A DNA stretch of 64,000 bases from the NCBI RefSeq assembly GCF_902364365.1, contig NZ_CABJDN010000007.1, positions 1-64,000 on the forward strand. Reading direction: 5' to 3'. Shown here piece by piece: positions 36,793 through 45,367 of this stretch. Source of the DNA: Bacteroides intestinalis. Lineage in GTDB: Bacteria > Bacteroidota > Bacteroidia > Bacteroidales > Bacteroidaceae. The notes beneath the pieces were generated by a model that saw only the letters and a list, made by a program, of their open reading frames with translations, was not told where the DNA came from and did not search any database. Both the position numbers and the translations under genes were made by a program. How positions within the stretch are numbered: position 1 is the stretch's first letter; every line of letters begins with the position of its first letter.

Positions 36793-38334
36793 ATGAAGTA
36801 TACTATGATAGTTGGCAAATATATAAATTTGGGAACGCTCCAGAAACTACTGTTTAATGGTGAGAAGGTGATTATTTCTGATGAATGTATTCAAGAAGTA
36901 GATAAGAGTTTCCGTTTTCTGAAGGATTTCTCAAGTGATAAAATTATTTACGGAATAAATACAGGATTCGGTCCTATGGCTCAATATAGAATTGAGGATA
37001 AATCATTAACAGAACTACAATATAATATCATCAGAAGTCACTCTACCGGAGCAGGTAAACCATTACCTCCACTTTATGTAAAAGCAGCAATGATTGCCCG
37101 GCTATTCACCTTTCTACAAGGGAAATCAGGTATACATACCGAATTGGTAGAACTGCTTGTTAAATTCATTAATCTGGATATTTTTCCATATATACCGGAA
37201 CACGGTAGTGTAGGTGCCAGTGGCGATTTAGTGCAATTAGCCCATATAGCATTGACTTTAATCGGCGAAGGAGAAGTGTTCTATCAAGGGCAACTACAAC
37301 CTACCGCCCAAGTGCTTGAGAAAAATCATCTCAAACCTTTCTCTATACATATTCGTGAGGGGCTTTCAGTAACAAACGGTACTTCCGTCATGACGGGTAT
37401 CGGCATTGTTAATCTGATTTATGCACGCCAATTACTAAACTGGTCCGTATGCGCCTCAGTAATGATGAATGAGATTGCCGCATCCTATGATGATTTTGTT
37501 TCTCAGCCGTTAAACGATGCTAAGCTTCATAAAGGACAGCAGAAAATAGCTAAGGCTATGAGAGCCTGGATGTCGGACAGCCAATGCACACGTAAGAGAG
37601 AAAACGAACTGTATGGACAGAAACACGAGGAAAAGATCTTCGAACATAAAGTACAGCCTTATTATTCGCTAAGATGTACTCCACAGATACTGGGACCAGT
37701 TTATGACACATTGATAAATACGGAAGAGGTATTAATCAACGAAATCAACTCAGCCTGTGACAACCCGATTGTTGATCCGGAAACCCAAAATGTATATCAT
37801 GGTGGAAACTTTCATGGTGATTACGTCTCTTTCGAAATGGATAAATTAAAAATTGCTATTACTAAACTGACGATGCTAAGTGAACGCCAGTTGAACTATC
37901 TGTTCCATGATCGTATCAACGGAATACTTCCCCCATTTGTCAATCTGGGAGTGTTGGGACTGAACTATGGATTGCAAGCTTCGCAATTCACGGCAACTTC
38001 CACTACTGCAGAGTGTCAGACACTATCCAATCCAATGTATGTGCATAGTATCCCTAACAACAATGACAATCAGGACATTGTGAGCATGGGAACGAATTCT
38101 GCATTAATAACCAAAACAGTTATTGAGAATTCTTATCAAGTTATGAGTATTCTATTTATGGGGATTGTACAGGCGGTGGATTATTTAAAGATACAAGATC
38201 AATTGAGTACGGAATCACGCAAAGTGTACAATGAAATCCGGGCATTCTTCCCTGTATTTTCCCAAGATACTCCTAAGTATAAGGAAATAGAGGCTATGAA
38301 TGAATACTTGAAAAATAAGAAATTCAATTTATAA
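36793..38334 (+). CDS. Tyrosine ammonia-lyase (MIO family), starter-unit enzyme
   Basis: A 513-residue MIO-cofactor lyase. The self-cyclising Ala-Ser-Gly is at 142-144 (GASGDLVQLAH), the catalytic Tyr in IIYGINTGFG at 53, and the product-binding YVHSIPNNNDNQD segment is present. The selectivity pair is Ser82-His83, as in HutH, but the whole protein reads very close to the tyrosine-specific lyase of Flavobacterium johnsoniae as I remember it, so p-coumarate formation from tyrosine is the best call; histidine or phenylalanine use is less likely. ATG at 36793 is chosen (36805 also fits); a TTG further up overlaps the -7 element. First gene of the 22-kb cluster; the reductase gene starts right after its stop. 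Confidence 0.88.
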   Translation: MKYTMIVGKYINLGTLQKLLFNGEKVIISDECIQEVDKSFRFLKDFSSDKIIYGINTGFGPMAQYRIEDKSLTELQYNIIRSHSTGAGKPLPPLYVKAAMIARLFTFLQGKSGIHTELVELLVKFINLDIFPYIPEHGSVGASGDLVQLAHIALTLIGEGEVFYQGQLQPTAQVLEKNHLKPFSIHIREGLSVTNGTSVMTGIGIVNLIYARQLLNWSVCASVMMNEIAASYDDFVSQPLNDAKLHKGQQKIAKAMRAWMSDSQCTRKRENELYGQKHEEKIFEHKVQPYYSLRCTPQILGPVYDTLINTEEVLINEINSACDNPIVDPETQNVYHGGNFHGDYVSFEMDKLKIAITKLTMLSERQLNYLFHDRINGILPPFVNLGVLGLNYGLQASQFTATSTTAECQTLSNPMYVHSIPNNNDNQDIVSMGTNSALITKTVIENSYQVMSILFMGIVQAVDYLKIQDQLSTESRKVYNEIRAFFPVFSQDTPKYKEIEAMNEYLKNKKFNL

Positions 38335-39063
38335 ATGAAATACGCATTAATAACAGGCGGAAGCCGGGGCATAGGACGTGCTATCAGTATCAAACTGGCA
38401 GAAAAAGGATATACCGTGCTGATTAATTATCAAAGTAATGATAAGGAAGCGGCCAATACCCTGCAACTCGTTCGAGAGCAAGGAGGAGATGGAGAACTAC
38501 TAAAGTTCGATGTAAGCAGCCCGGCAGCAGTATCCGAAGCTTTAAACACATGGAGTGCCCAACATCCGGACGAATATATTGAAGTACTGATTAACAATGC
38601 AGGAATTCGCAAAGACAATTTAATGCTCTGGATGACCGAACCTGAATGGAACGGAGTACTGAATACCAGCTTGAATGGCTTCTTTTATGTCACCCAGGCA
38701 TTGCTTAAAAACATGTTAGTCAAACGTTTCGGCCGCATTGTCAATATAGTTTCGCTATCAGGCATCAAAGGTATGCCCGGACAAACAAATTATTCTGCTG
38801 CTAAAGGGGGTGTCATTGCCGCTACCAAGGCATTAGCTCAGGAAGTGGCAAAGAAGCACGTGACCGTCAATGCGGTGGCTCCCGGATTCATCCGTACGGA
38901 AATGACCGAAGACATCAGTGAAAACGAATGGAAAAAGCACATCCCTGCCGGGCGCTTCGGCGAACCGGAAGAAGTAGCTGATCTTGTAAGTTTCTTAGTT
39001 TCCCCCAACGCCTCTTATATCACAGGTGAGGTTATTTCAATCAATGGAGGACTGCATACATGA
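38335..39063 (+). CDS. 3-oxoacyl-ACP reductase (FabG-like ketoreductase)
   Basis: A 242-residue short-chain dehydrogenase. NADP-binding TGGSRGIG is at residues 7-14, NNAG at about 87-90, the catalytic Ser near 141 and the Tyr-X3-Lys in NYSAAKGG near 154-158, and the PGFIRTEMTE loop follows. It should reduce the beta-keto group after each extension in polyene synthesis (role like ApeQ of proteobacterial clusters). Start directly abuts the lyase stop; end overlaps the next ketosynthase by four bases. Confidence 0.92.
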   Translation: MKYALITGGSRGIGRAISIKLAEKGYTVLINYQSNDKEAANTLQLVREQGGDGELLKFDVSSPAAVSEALNTWSAQHPDEYIEVLINNAGIRKDNLMLWMTEPEWNGVLNTSLNGFFYVTQALLKNMLVKRFGRIVNIVSLSGIKGMPGQTNYSAAKGGVIAATKALAQEVAKKHVTVNAVAPGFIRTEMTEDISENEWKKHIPAGRFGEPEEVADLVSFLVSPNASYITGEVISINGGLHT

Positions 39064-40280
39064 GAAGAGTTGTCATTACAGGAATGGGAATTTACTCGTG
39101 CATCGGCAAGAATCTGAGCGAAGTAACAGACTCATTATATAACGGTAAATCGGGAATCGGCATCGATCCCCACCGGAAAGAAATGGGGTATATTTCTGCA
39201 CTGACTGGTCTGCTGGAACGCCCTGATCTTAAAAAGATGCTGGACAGACGAAAACGTCTCTGCCTGCCTGAACAAGGAGAATATGCCTATCTGGCAAGTG
39301 TGGAAGCCTTCAAAAATGCAGGTATCGATGAAGCATTCCTGGAAGCGAACGAAGTAGGAGTACTCTATGGAAATGATAGTAGCACTGTACCGATTATTAA
39401 TGCTGTGGATATTATCCGGGAAAAGAAGAATACGGTCCTGGTAGGTTCCGGTTCTATTTTCCAATCGATGAATTCAACTGTGTCGATGAACCTGTCGGTC
39501 ATCTTCAAACTCAGAGGAGTAAACTTCACAATCTCCGGTGCTTGTGCAAGCGGTTCCCACGCCATTGGCATGGGATATCTGCTTATCAAATCGGGATTGC
39601 AGGACTGCATTCTTTGCGGTGGCGCGCAAGAAGTGAATCCATTCTCAGTAGGTAGTTTCGACGGGTTAAGTGCATTTTCCAATCGGGAAACTGAACCCCA
39701 GAAAGCATCCAGGCCTTTTGATAAAAGCAGGGACGGACTTGTACCCAGCGGAGGTGGCGCCAGTCTGGTATTGGAAAGTTATGAATCGGCTGTTAAACGG
39801 GGAGCACCCATACTGGCAGAAATTATCGGCTACGGTTTTTCATCCAACGGAGATCACATTTCTGTTCCTAATATAGACGGGCCAAAGCGTTCATTGGAAA
39901 TGGCCATCCGGAATGCCGGAATCGCATTGGATGAAATTAAATACATCAATGCGCACGCCACTTCTACACCGATAGGTGATTTAAATGAAGCCAAAGCCAT
40001 AGCGGAAGTATTTGAAGGACACCGCCCGTATGTGGCTTCCACCAAGTCTATGACCGGTCACGAAATGTGGATGGCGGGTGCCAGTGAAGTAATCTATTCT
40101 ACTCTAATGATGCAAAATAACTTCATTGCTCCCAATCTGAATTTCGAAGAGCCGGATGAAGCATCTGCCCAACTTAATATCCCTGCCCAACGAGTAAATA
40201 TGGAATTTGATACATTCCTCTCAAACTCATTCGGATTCGGAGGAACCAATTCTACATTAATTATTAAAAAAGTAAAGTAA
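39060..40280 (+). CDS. Beta-ketoacyl-ACP synthase (ketosynthase 1)
   Basis: A 406-residue FabB/F-type condensing enzyme with the full triad: Cys162 (GACASGS), His299 (NAHATSTP) and His334 (TGHEMW). It decarboxylates malonyl-ACP and elongates the acyl chain. The GHEMWMAGAS motif is like FabB. It sits between the ketoreductase (4-base overlap) and the first ACP (7-base gap); ApeR-type role is plausible. Confidence 0.93.
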   Translation: MRRVVITGMGIYSCIGKNLSEVTDSLYNGKSGIGIDPHRKEMGYISALTGLLERPDLKKMLDRRKRLCLPEQGEYAYLASVEAFKNAGIDEAFLEANEVGVLYGNDSSTVPIINAVDIIREKKNTVLVGSGSIFQSMNSTVSMNLSVIFKLRGVNFTISGACASGSHAIGMGYLLIKSGLQDCILCGGAQEVNPFSVGSFDGLSAFSNRETEPQKASRPFDKSRDGLVPSGGGASLVLESYESAVKRGAPILAEIIGYGFSSNGDHISVPNIDGPKRSLEMAIRNAGIALDEIKYINAHATSTPIGDLNEAKAIAEVFEGHRPYVASTKSMTGHEMWMAGASEVIYSTLMMQNNFIAPNLNFEEPDEASAQLNIPAQRVNMEFDTFLSNSFGFGGTNSTLIIKKVK

Positions 40281-40287
40281 TATAAGT

Positions 40288-40545
40288 ATGACCCACGAAG
40301 AAATCATTGAAAAGATAAGAGAAACCTTATCCGAAGAATTTGAAGTAGATATCGATCTTATCCAGCCTGATGCTCCGCTCATGCAAACCCTTGAGTTAGA
40401 CAGTCTGGACTTGGTAGATATGGTAGTGTTGATTGAAAAGAACTTCGGTTTTAATGTAACCGGACAAGATTTTGTCGGAATCAAAACGTTCCAGGACTTC
40501 TATAATCTCGTCATCACACGTATGGCCGAAAACAAAAACGAATAA
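40288..40545 (+). CDS. Acyl carrier protein 1
   Basis: An 85-residue acidic helical protein. The phosphopantetheine site is Ser39 in LELDSLDLVD. It should hold the growing polyene or the starter. No phosphopantetheinyl transferase gene is seen in the window. Confidence 0.93.
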   Translation: MTHEEIIEKIRETLSEEFEVDIDLIQPDAPLMQTLELDSLDLVDMVVLIEKNFGFNVTGQDFVGIKTFQDFYNLVITRMAENKNE

Positions 40546-40550
40546 ACAAG

Positions 40551-41435
40551 ATGTGGAAAGGTAAAACCCGCGGCGGTGTATCCGGATACCTGTTTTTCAT
40601 TTACCTGATCAGGTATTGTGGTGTAAAAGCCGCTTATGGTTTTCTGTCTCTGATTGTTCTTTATTTTATTCCGTTCGCTCCGAAAGCAACAAAGAGTATC
40701 TGGCAATATGCCCGTCGTATCTTAAAACGGAACCACATACAGTCGGTGGGACTATTGCTGAACAACTATTATCGTTTGGGACAGATACTTATAGACAAGG
40801 TAGCCATTGGAAATGGAATGATCGACAAATATCATTTCAAGTTCAACCACTATCAGGAGTTTCTTAATGTATTGGATGGAGATCAGGGAGTAATCATGAT
40901 CGGCGCACATGTTGGTAATTGGGAAATCGGAACTCCTTTTTTCAACGACTACAGCAAGAAAATGAATGTGGTGATGTACGATGCCGAACATCAAAAGATT
41001 AAAGAAATACTGAAAAAGAACGGGCAGCAGCAACCTTACAAGATTATACCGGTCAACGAAGATAATCTGGCACATATATTCAAAATTACAGAAGCACTGG
41101 ACCATAAAGAATATGTCTGTTTTCAAGGAGACCGCTATCTGAATGCAGACAAACTGCTGATTTGCAGGTTTATGGGACACGAAGCACGTTTTCCAATCGG
41201 TCCTTTCCTATTGGCATCGCGGATGAAAGTTCCGGTAGTCTTCTATTTTGCCATGCGGGAGGCTAAACAAACCTATCATTTCCATTTTATACTTGCGAAG
41301 CAAGTGTCCGGTTCGAAAGAGAAAAGAGCAGAACAATTATTATTGGAACAATATGTGAATGCTCTGGAAAAAATAATCGGCCAATATCCCGAACAATGGT
41401 TTAACTATTATTCTTTCTGGAAGCCGTCTGAATAA
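40551..41435 (+). CDS. LpxL/HtrB-type acyltransferase
   Basis: A 294-residue inner-membrane-associated acyltransferase of the lysophospholipid/lipid A late acyltransferase family. An N-terminal membrane segment (about 20-45) precedes the catalytic H-X4-E motif in GAHVGNWE (about 119-126) and the FQGDRYL segment. In this context it may move the finished aryl polyene acyl chain from ACP to a lipid head. In aryl polyene clusters of Proteobacteria a similar enzyme is present. A role in ordinary lipid A acylation cannot be excluded. Confidence 0.85.
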   Translation: MWKGKTRGGVSGYLFFIYLIRYCGVKAAYGFLSLIVLYFIPFAPKATKSIWQYARRILKRNHIQSVGLLLNNYYRLGQILIDKVAIGNGMIDKYHFKFNHYQEFLNVLDGDQGVIMIGAHVGNWEIGTPFFNDYSKKMNVVMYDAEHQKIKEILKKNGQQQPYKIIPVNEDNLAHIFKITEALDHKEYVCFQGDRYLNADKLLICRFMGHEARFPIGPFLLASRMKVPVVFYFAMREAKQTYHFHFILAKQVSGSKEKRAEQLLLEQYVNALEKIIGQYPEQWFNYYSFWKPSE

Positions 41436-41450
41436 ACAAAAATCAACAGA

Positions 41451-42536
41451 ATGAAACTATTCCCTTCATTACAAAAGAGATATGCCAAAGAGCGATTCAC
41501 CGCTGTGCAAGCACAGCGATTGGCCCAGGAAATCGCTTTTGGCCCCGTCGTATTTCAGGTCTCACGCCTGATGCTGAAATTCGGTATTTTCCGCTTGCTT
41601 TCCGACAACCGGGAAGGTCTGTCACTGGAACAGATCAGCCGGAAAACCGAATTATCCAGATATGCAGCACAAGTTCTACTGGAAGCCTCACTCACCATAG
41701 GTACTGTATTGGTAAAAGACGATCAATATATACTGGCAAAGGCCGGATGGTTCCTGTTGAACGATGAGATGGCACAAGTGAACATGAATTTTAATCAGGA
41801 CGTCAATTACAAAGGTCTGTTCCATCTGGAAGAAGCTTTGGTAAATGGTCGCCCCGAAGGTTTGAAAGAACTGGGAAACTGGCCCACGATTTACGAAGGA
41901 TTATCCAGTTTACCCGAGCAAGTGCAGAAAAGCTGGTTCGGATTCGACCATTTTTATTCGGACAATTCTTTCGACCAGGCACTCGAAATCGTATTCAGCC
42001 ACTCTCCCCGAACTCTGCTCGATGTAGGAGGTAATACAGGGAGATGGGCTACTAAATGTGTGCAATACAACGAGAAAGTAGAAGTTACCATTATGGATTT
42101 ACCCCAACAACTGGAAATGATGAAACAAAAGACGGAAAATATTTCCGGCCACGAGCGTATTCATGGACATGGTGTAAATCTTCTCGATGAAAATGTACCT
42201 TTCCCGAAAGGTTTTGATGCGATCTGGATGAGTCAGTTTCTGGATTGCTTTTCTGAGAAAGAAGTTATCAGTATACTCTCACGAGCTGCTCAGTCCATGT
42301 CTACAGAAGGGCGACTCTACATTATGGAAACATTCTGGGACCGACAGAAGTTCGAAACAGCTGCCTACTGCCTGACACAGATCAGTATATACTTTACTGC
42401 TATGGCAAATGGTAACAGCAAAATGTATCACTCCGACGATATGGCACGGTGCATTCAAGAATCAGGGTTGGAAATAGAGGAAATATATGACAACCTGGGA
42501 TTGGGACACAGTATTGTAAAATGTAAGCTGAAATGA
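41451..42536 (+). CDS. SAM-dependent O-methyltransferase
   Basis: A 361-residue methyltransferase of the plant-OMT/AdoMet_MTase type: N-terminal winged-helix dimerisation part (about 30-95, LSLEQISRKTELSRYAAQVLLEAS) and a class I Rossmann domain with LLDVGGNTGRWA (about 187-198). Such enzymes methylate phenolic hydroxyls, so the aryl head of the polyene is the likely target; this is inferred from family and context. Stop overlaps the next start by four bases. Confidence 0.85.
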   Translation: MKLFPSLQKRYAKERFTAVQAQRLAQEIAFGPVVFQVSRLMLKFGIFRLLSDNREGLSLEQISRKTELSRYAAQVLLEASLTIGTVLVKDDQYILAKAGWFLLNDEMAQVNMNFNQDVNYKGLFHLEEALVNGRPEGLKELGNWPTIYEGLSSLPEQVQKSWFGFDHFYSDNSFDQALEIVFSHSPRTLLDVGGNTGRWATKCVQYNEKVEVTIMDLPQQLEMMKQKTENISGHERIHGHGVNLLDENVPFPKGFDAIWMSQFLDCFSEKEVISILSRAAQSMSTEGRLYIMETFWDRQKFETAAYCLTQISIYFTAMANGNSKMYHSDDMARCIQESGLEIEEIYDNLGLGHSIVKCKLK

Positions 42537-42967
42537 AAAGAACTCCTATCATATCCGGTGAAGGAATCTTGAACCTGATACCACAACGACCGCCAATCAT
42601 TATGGTAGATTCATTCTGTGGCATTGAAGATAATTGTTCCTATTCAGGTCTCACAGTCACTGACGATAATATCTTCTGCCAGGAAGGTAAATTGCAGGAA
42701 GCAGGTATTATCGAGCACATAGCCCAATCGGCAGCGGCACGAATCGGATATATCTATTTACAGAAAAATGAACCGCTACCCTTAGGGTTTATCGGTTCGG
42801 TAGATAAATTAACCCTCCACCGTTTACCGGAGACAGGACAGGAATTATTCACTGAAATTACGGTTATTCAGGAGGTATTCGACATTACTTTGGTATCTGC
42901 TTGTGTAAGCACTACGGAAGGAGTGATTGCAGAATGCCGGATGAAAATATTTTTAGATAAGAAATGA
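42533..42967 (+). CDS. Hot-dog dehydratase-like protein lacking the HFP histidine
   Basis: A 144-residue FabZ/FabA-fold protein. The LIPQRPPIIMVD start segment is typical, and the helix EHIAQSAAARIGY carries the acidic active-site residue, but the HFP-x-P-x-x-PG motif that holds the catalytic His is replaced by an unrelated CQEGKLQEAG. In characterised aryl polyene systems two dehydratase subunits (ApeI and ApeP) work as a pair; this could be the partner of the complete one at 49346-49723. Its start overlaps the methyltransferase and its stop overlaps the thioesterase pseudogene, each by four bases. Confidence 0.8.
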   Translation: MKRTPIISGEGILNLIPQRPPIIMVDSFCGIEDNCSYSGLTVTDDNIFCQEGKLQEAGIIEHIAQSAAARIGYIYLQKNEPLPLGFIGSVDKLTLHRLPETGQELFTEITVIQEVFDITLVSACVSTTEGVIAECRMKIFLDKK

Positions 42968-43399
42968 GGCAAAAAACGAATCTGCATACACCTGCACTCA
43001 TTGACCGCACCACAATAAAGGTACGTTTCAGCGAAATAGACTCCATGCAAATCGTATGGCATGGTGAATATGTACGCTATTTTGAGGATGGAAGGGAGTC
43101 TTTCGGGAAGCATTATAGTTTAGGATATCTACAGTGAAGGATATATGGTACCCATCGTTGAATTAAACTGCCAATTTAAGCAATCCTTATCCTTCGGTGA
43201 AGAAGTTATCATTGAAACCCGATACATTTCTTGTGAAGCTGCCAAGATTAAATTCGAATATGTACTATACCGGGCTACAGACAACAATATCGTTGCTACC
43301 GGAAGTACGACTCAGGTTTTTCTAAATACTAACAGGGAGCTGGAGTTAGCAACTCCGGCTTTTTATCAGGAGTGGAAAAAGAAATGGAACATCCAATAA
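42964..43399 (+). pseudogene. 4HBT acyl-CoA thioesterase, frameshifted
   Basis: Two pieces in different frames together make a normal hot-dog thioesterase. Piece one (42964-43137, 57 codons) holds the catalytic EIDSMQIVWHGEYVRYFE motif and ends at TGA 43135-43137. Piece two, in the +1 frame from about 43136 to 43399, continues EGYMVPIVELNC to WKKKWNIQ. Restoring 8 bases at GGATATCTACAG (43123-43134) would remake one gene; the sequence GATATCT is there and could have been a collapsed short tandem repeat. In proteobacterial clusters the thioesterase (ApeK) releases or edits acyl chains. A sequencing error is possible. Confidence 0.82.
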
Positions 43400-45108
43400 C
43401 TGTATATATCACAGCTGATACTCTGATCAGTTCTTTAGGAGCAAATACCCGGGAGAATATAAAAGCAATCCGGGAATATCGGAGCGGAATCACCAGGCAT
43501 GAAGCAGGAATCATATCTGATACCTCTATATTAGCTGCCACGATTCAACCGGAACAATGGGAAAGAGCAAAGAATTTGGGTACGTACACACGCCTGGAAC
43601 AACTATTCATACTCGCCATTCAGGATATTCTGTCCCATTCCGAAATGAATCTGGCGGATGAAGATTGCGGTCTCATCCTATCCACCACTAAAGGTAATAT
43701 CGACCTGTTGGCCAATCATCCTGATGAGCCTGATATCAGAGTTCATCTATGGGAAATGGGGAGAAGAATAAGCGAATATTTTCAGGCCGGCAACCGGGTA
43801 GAAGTTATTTCTAATGCCTGCATATCAGGAGTATCCGCTCTGATTGTGGCAAAGCGATGGATCGAATCCGGCAGATACAAAAAAGTCATAGTAGCGGGAG
43901 GTGATATCCTCTCTCACTTCATTACCAGCGGATTTCTATCTTTCAGATCCATCAGTTCCGAAAGATGCTGCCCTTATGATGCCCGGAGAGACGGACTCAA
44001 TTTAGGAGAGGCTTGTGGTGCTATCCTGCTGAGTTCGGAAGGAAACGATACGGATATCATCCTGTCCGGAGGAGCCATTAGTAACGATGCCAATCATATT
44101 TCAGGCCCGTCACGCACAGGAGACGGACTTTACTTCGCCATACGGCAGGCCATGGAAGAAGCCGCAGTTCTTGCCGAAGACATTAGTTTCATGAATACAC
44201 ATGGAACAGCTACTGTCTATAACGATGAAATGGAATCGAAAGCTATTCATTTAGCCGGATTGGAAACCGTTCCGGTTCATAGTTTGAAATCTTATTTCGG
44301 TCATACTTTAGGGGCATCGGGAGTGATTGAATCTATTATCTGTATTCACGAACTAAAGGAAAACGTACTATTCGGTACATTAGGCTATGAAAAGCCCGGC
44401 GTCAGCATGCCTATTCTGGTGCAAGCTGACCATCAGGAAATACCCATGAAGCATTGTATCAAAACAGCATCCGGTTTCGGAGGTTGTAATGCTGCTATCG
44501 TATTGACACTTCCCGCATATCAGAAACAGTCCTCAAGAGTACAATCACCGGTGACAGTTCATACAACCGCAACTGTTTCCATTGAAAATAGCTGTTTACG
44601 TATGAATGGAGAGACCGTTTTTTCATCATCTGCCCCAAACTTTGCGCAGTTTATCCGCGAAGCATATAAAAATACAGGTGGAAGTAACATGAAATTCTAC
44701 AAAATGGACGACCTTTGCAAACTGGGATATACTGCTGTTGAATATCTGTTGAAAGAGAAAAGCTTTCAACCGGAAGAAATAGGTATATTGCTGGTTAATG
44801 CTGCCGCTTCACTGAATACAGATATTCGTCATCAGATGATTATCAATCAGGGAGGTGACCATGCAGCCAGTCCGACGGTATTTGTATACACTCTGCCTAA
44901 CGTTGTAGCTGGTGAGATATGTATCCGTCATAAAATACAAGGAGAAAATACTTTCTTCATAGAAAAAGAATTCGATGCGGACAAATTGGAAGAATATGCA
45001 CGAATTGTAATGAAGAAAGGTAATTTAAAAGCTTGCATCACCGGATGGTGCAACCTTTTAATGGAAGAGTATAAAGCTGATTTTAAATTAATAGAAGTAC
45101 AACATTGA
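43384..45108 (+). CDS. Ketosynthase 2 with an extra C-terminal half-thiolase domain
   Basis: About 574 residues from ATG 43384 (preceded by AGGAG; a GTG at 43372 overlaps that site). Residues 1-375 are a ketosynthase with Cys146 (SNACISG), His273 (NTHGTAT) and His307 (YFGHTLGAS). Residues about 385-574 form an additional domain with ILLVNAAASLNTD and AASPTVFVYTLPNVVAGEI motifs that read like an N-terminal thiolase half without an active Cys triad. Such elongated synthases occur in Bacteroidota pigment clusters; the tail may serve for dimerisation or ACP docking. Confidence 0.85.
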   Translation: MEHPITVYITADTLISSLGANTRENIKAIREYRSGITRHEAGIISDTSILAATIQPEQWERAKNLGTYTRLEQLFILAIQDILSHSEMNLADEDCGLILSTTKGNIDLLANHPDEPDIRVHLWEMGRRISEYFQAGNRVEVISNACISGVSALIVAKRWIESGRYKKVIVAGGDILSHFITSGFLSFRSISSERCCPYDARRDGLNLGEACGAILLSSEGNDTDIILSGGAISNDANHISGPSRTGDGLYFAIRQAMEEAAVLAEDISFMNTHGTATVYNDEMESKAIHLAGLETVPVHSLKSYFGHTLGASGVIESIICIHELKENVLFGTLGYEKPGVSMPILVQADHQEIPMKHCIKTASGFGGCNAAIVLTLPAYQKQSSRVQSPVTVHTTATVSIENSCLRMNGETVFSSSAPNFAQFIREAYKNTGGSNMKFYKMDDLCKLGYTAVEYLLKEKSFQPEEIGILLVNAAASLNTDIRHQMIINQGGDHAASPTVFVYTLPNVVAGEICIRHKIQGENTFFIEKEFDADKLEEYARIVMKKGNLKACITGWCNLLMEEYKADFKLIEVQH

Positions 45109-45109
45109 T

Positions 45110-45367
45110 ATGGAAGAATTAATTGAAAAACTAAAAAGAGAATTAATAGAAGAACTGAATCTTGAAGAAGTCACACCCGAAGAGATTAATCCTGATGAGC
45201 CGTTGTTTGGTGACGGTGGTTTAGGGCTCGATTCTATTGATGCACTTGAGATTATTCTTATTTTAGAGCGTAATTATGGAATCAAAATAAAGAATCCTGC
45301 AGAAGGAAAACAGATTTTCTACTCAATACGTACATTAGCTAACTATATCTCTGAAAATAAGAAATAA
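45110..45367 (+). CDS. Acyl carrier protein 2
   Basis: An 85-residue acidic protein with the phosphopantetheine Ser42 in GLGLDSIDALEI. Two carriers are the rule in aryl polyene clusters. Its stop codon shares one base with the next start. Confidence 0.93.
   Translation: MEELIEKLKRELIEELNLEEVTPEEINPDEPLFGDGGLGLDSIDALEIILILERNYGIKIKNPAEGKQIFYSIRTLANYISENKK

Noticed and set aside
36793..38334. Histidine ammonia-lyase (hutH) of histidine breakdown
   Set aside because: The Ser-His pair fits HutH, but no other hut genes are near, the protein reads like the Flavobacterium tyrosine lyase, and it heads an aryl polyene cluster.
38850..38870. CACGTG inside the ketoreductase gene as a possible parS site
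   Set aside because: Only the central six bases match; the flanking bases do not fit the 16-bp parS palindrome and the site is coding. The same holds for the CACGTG near 7680.
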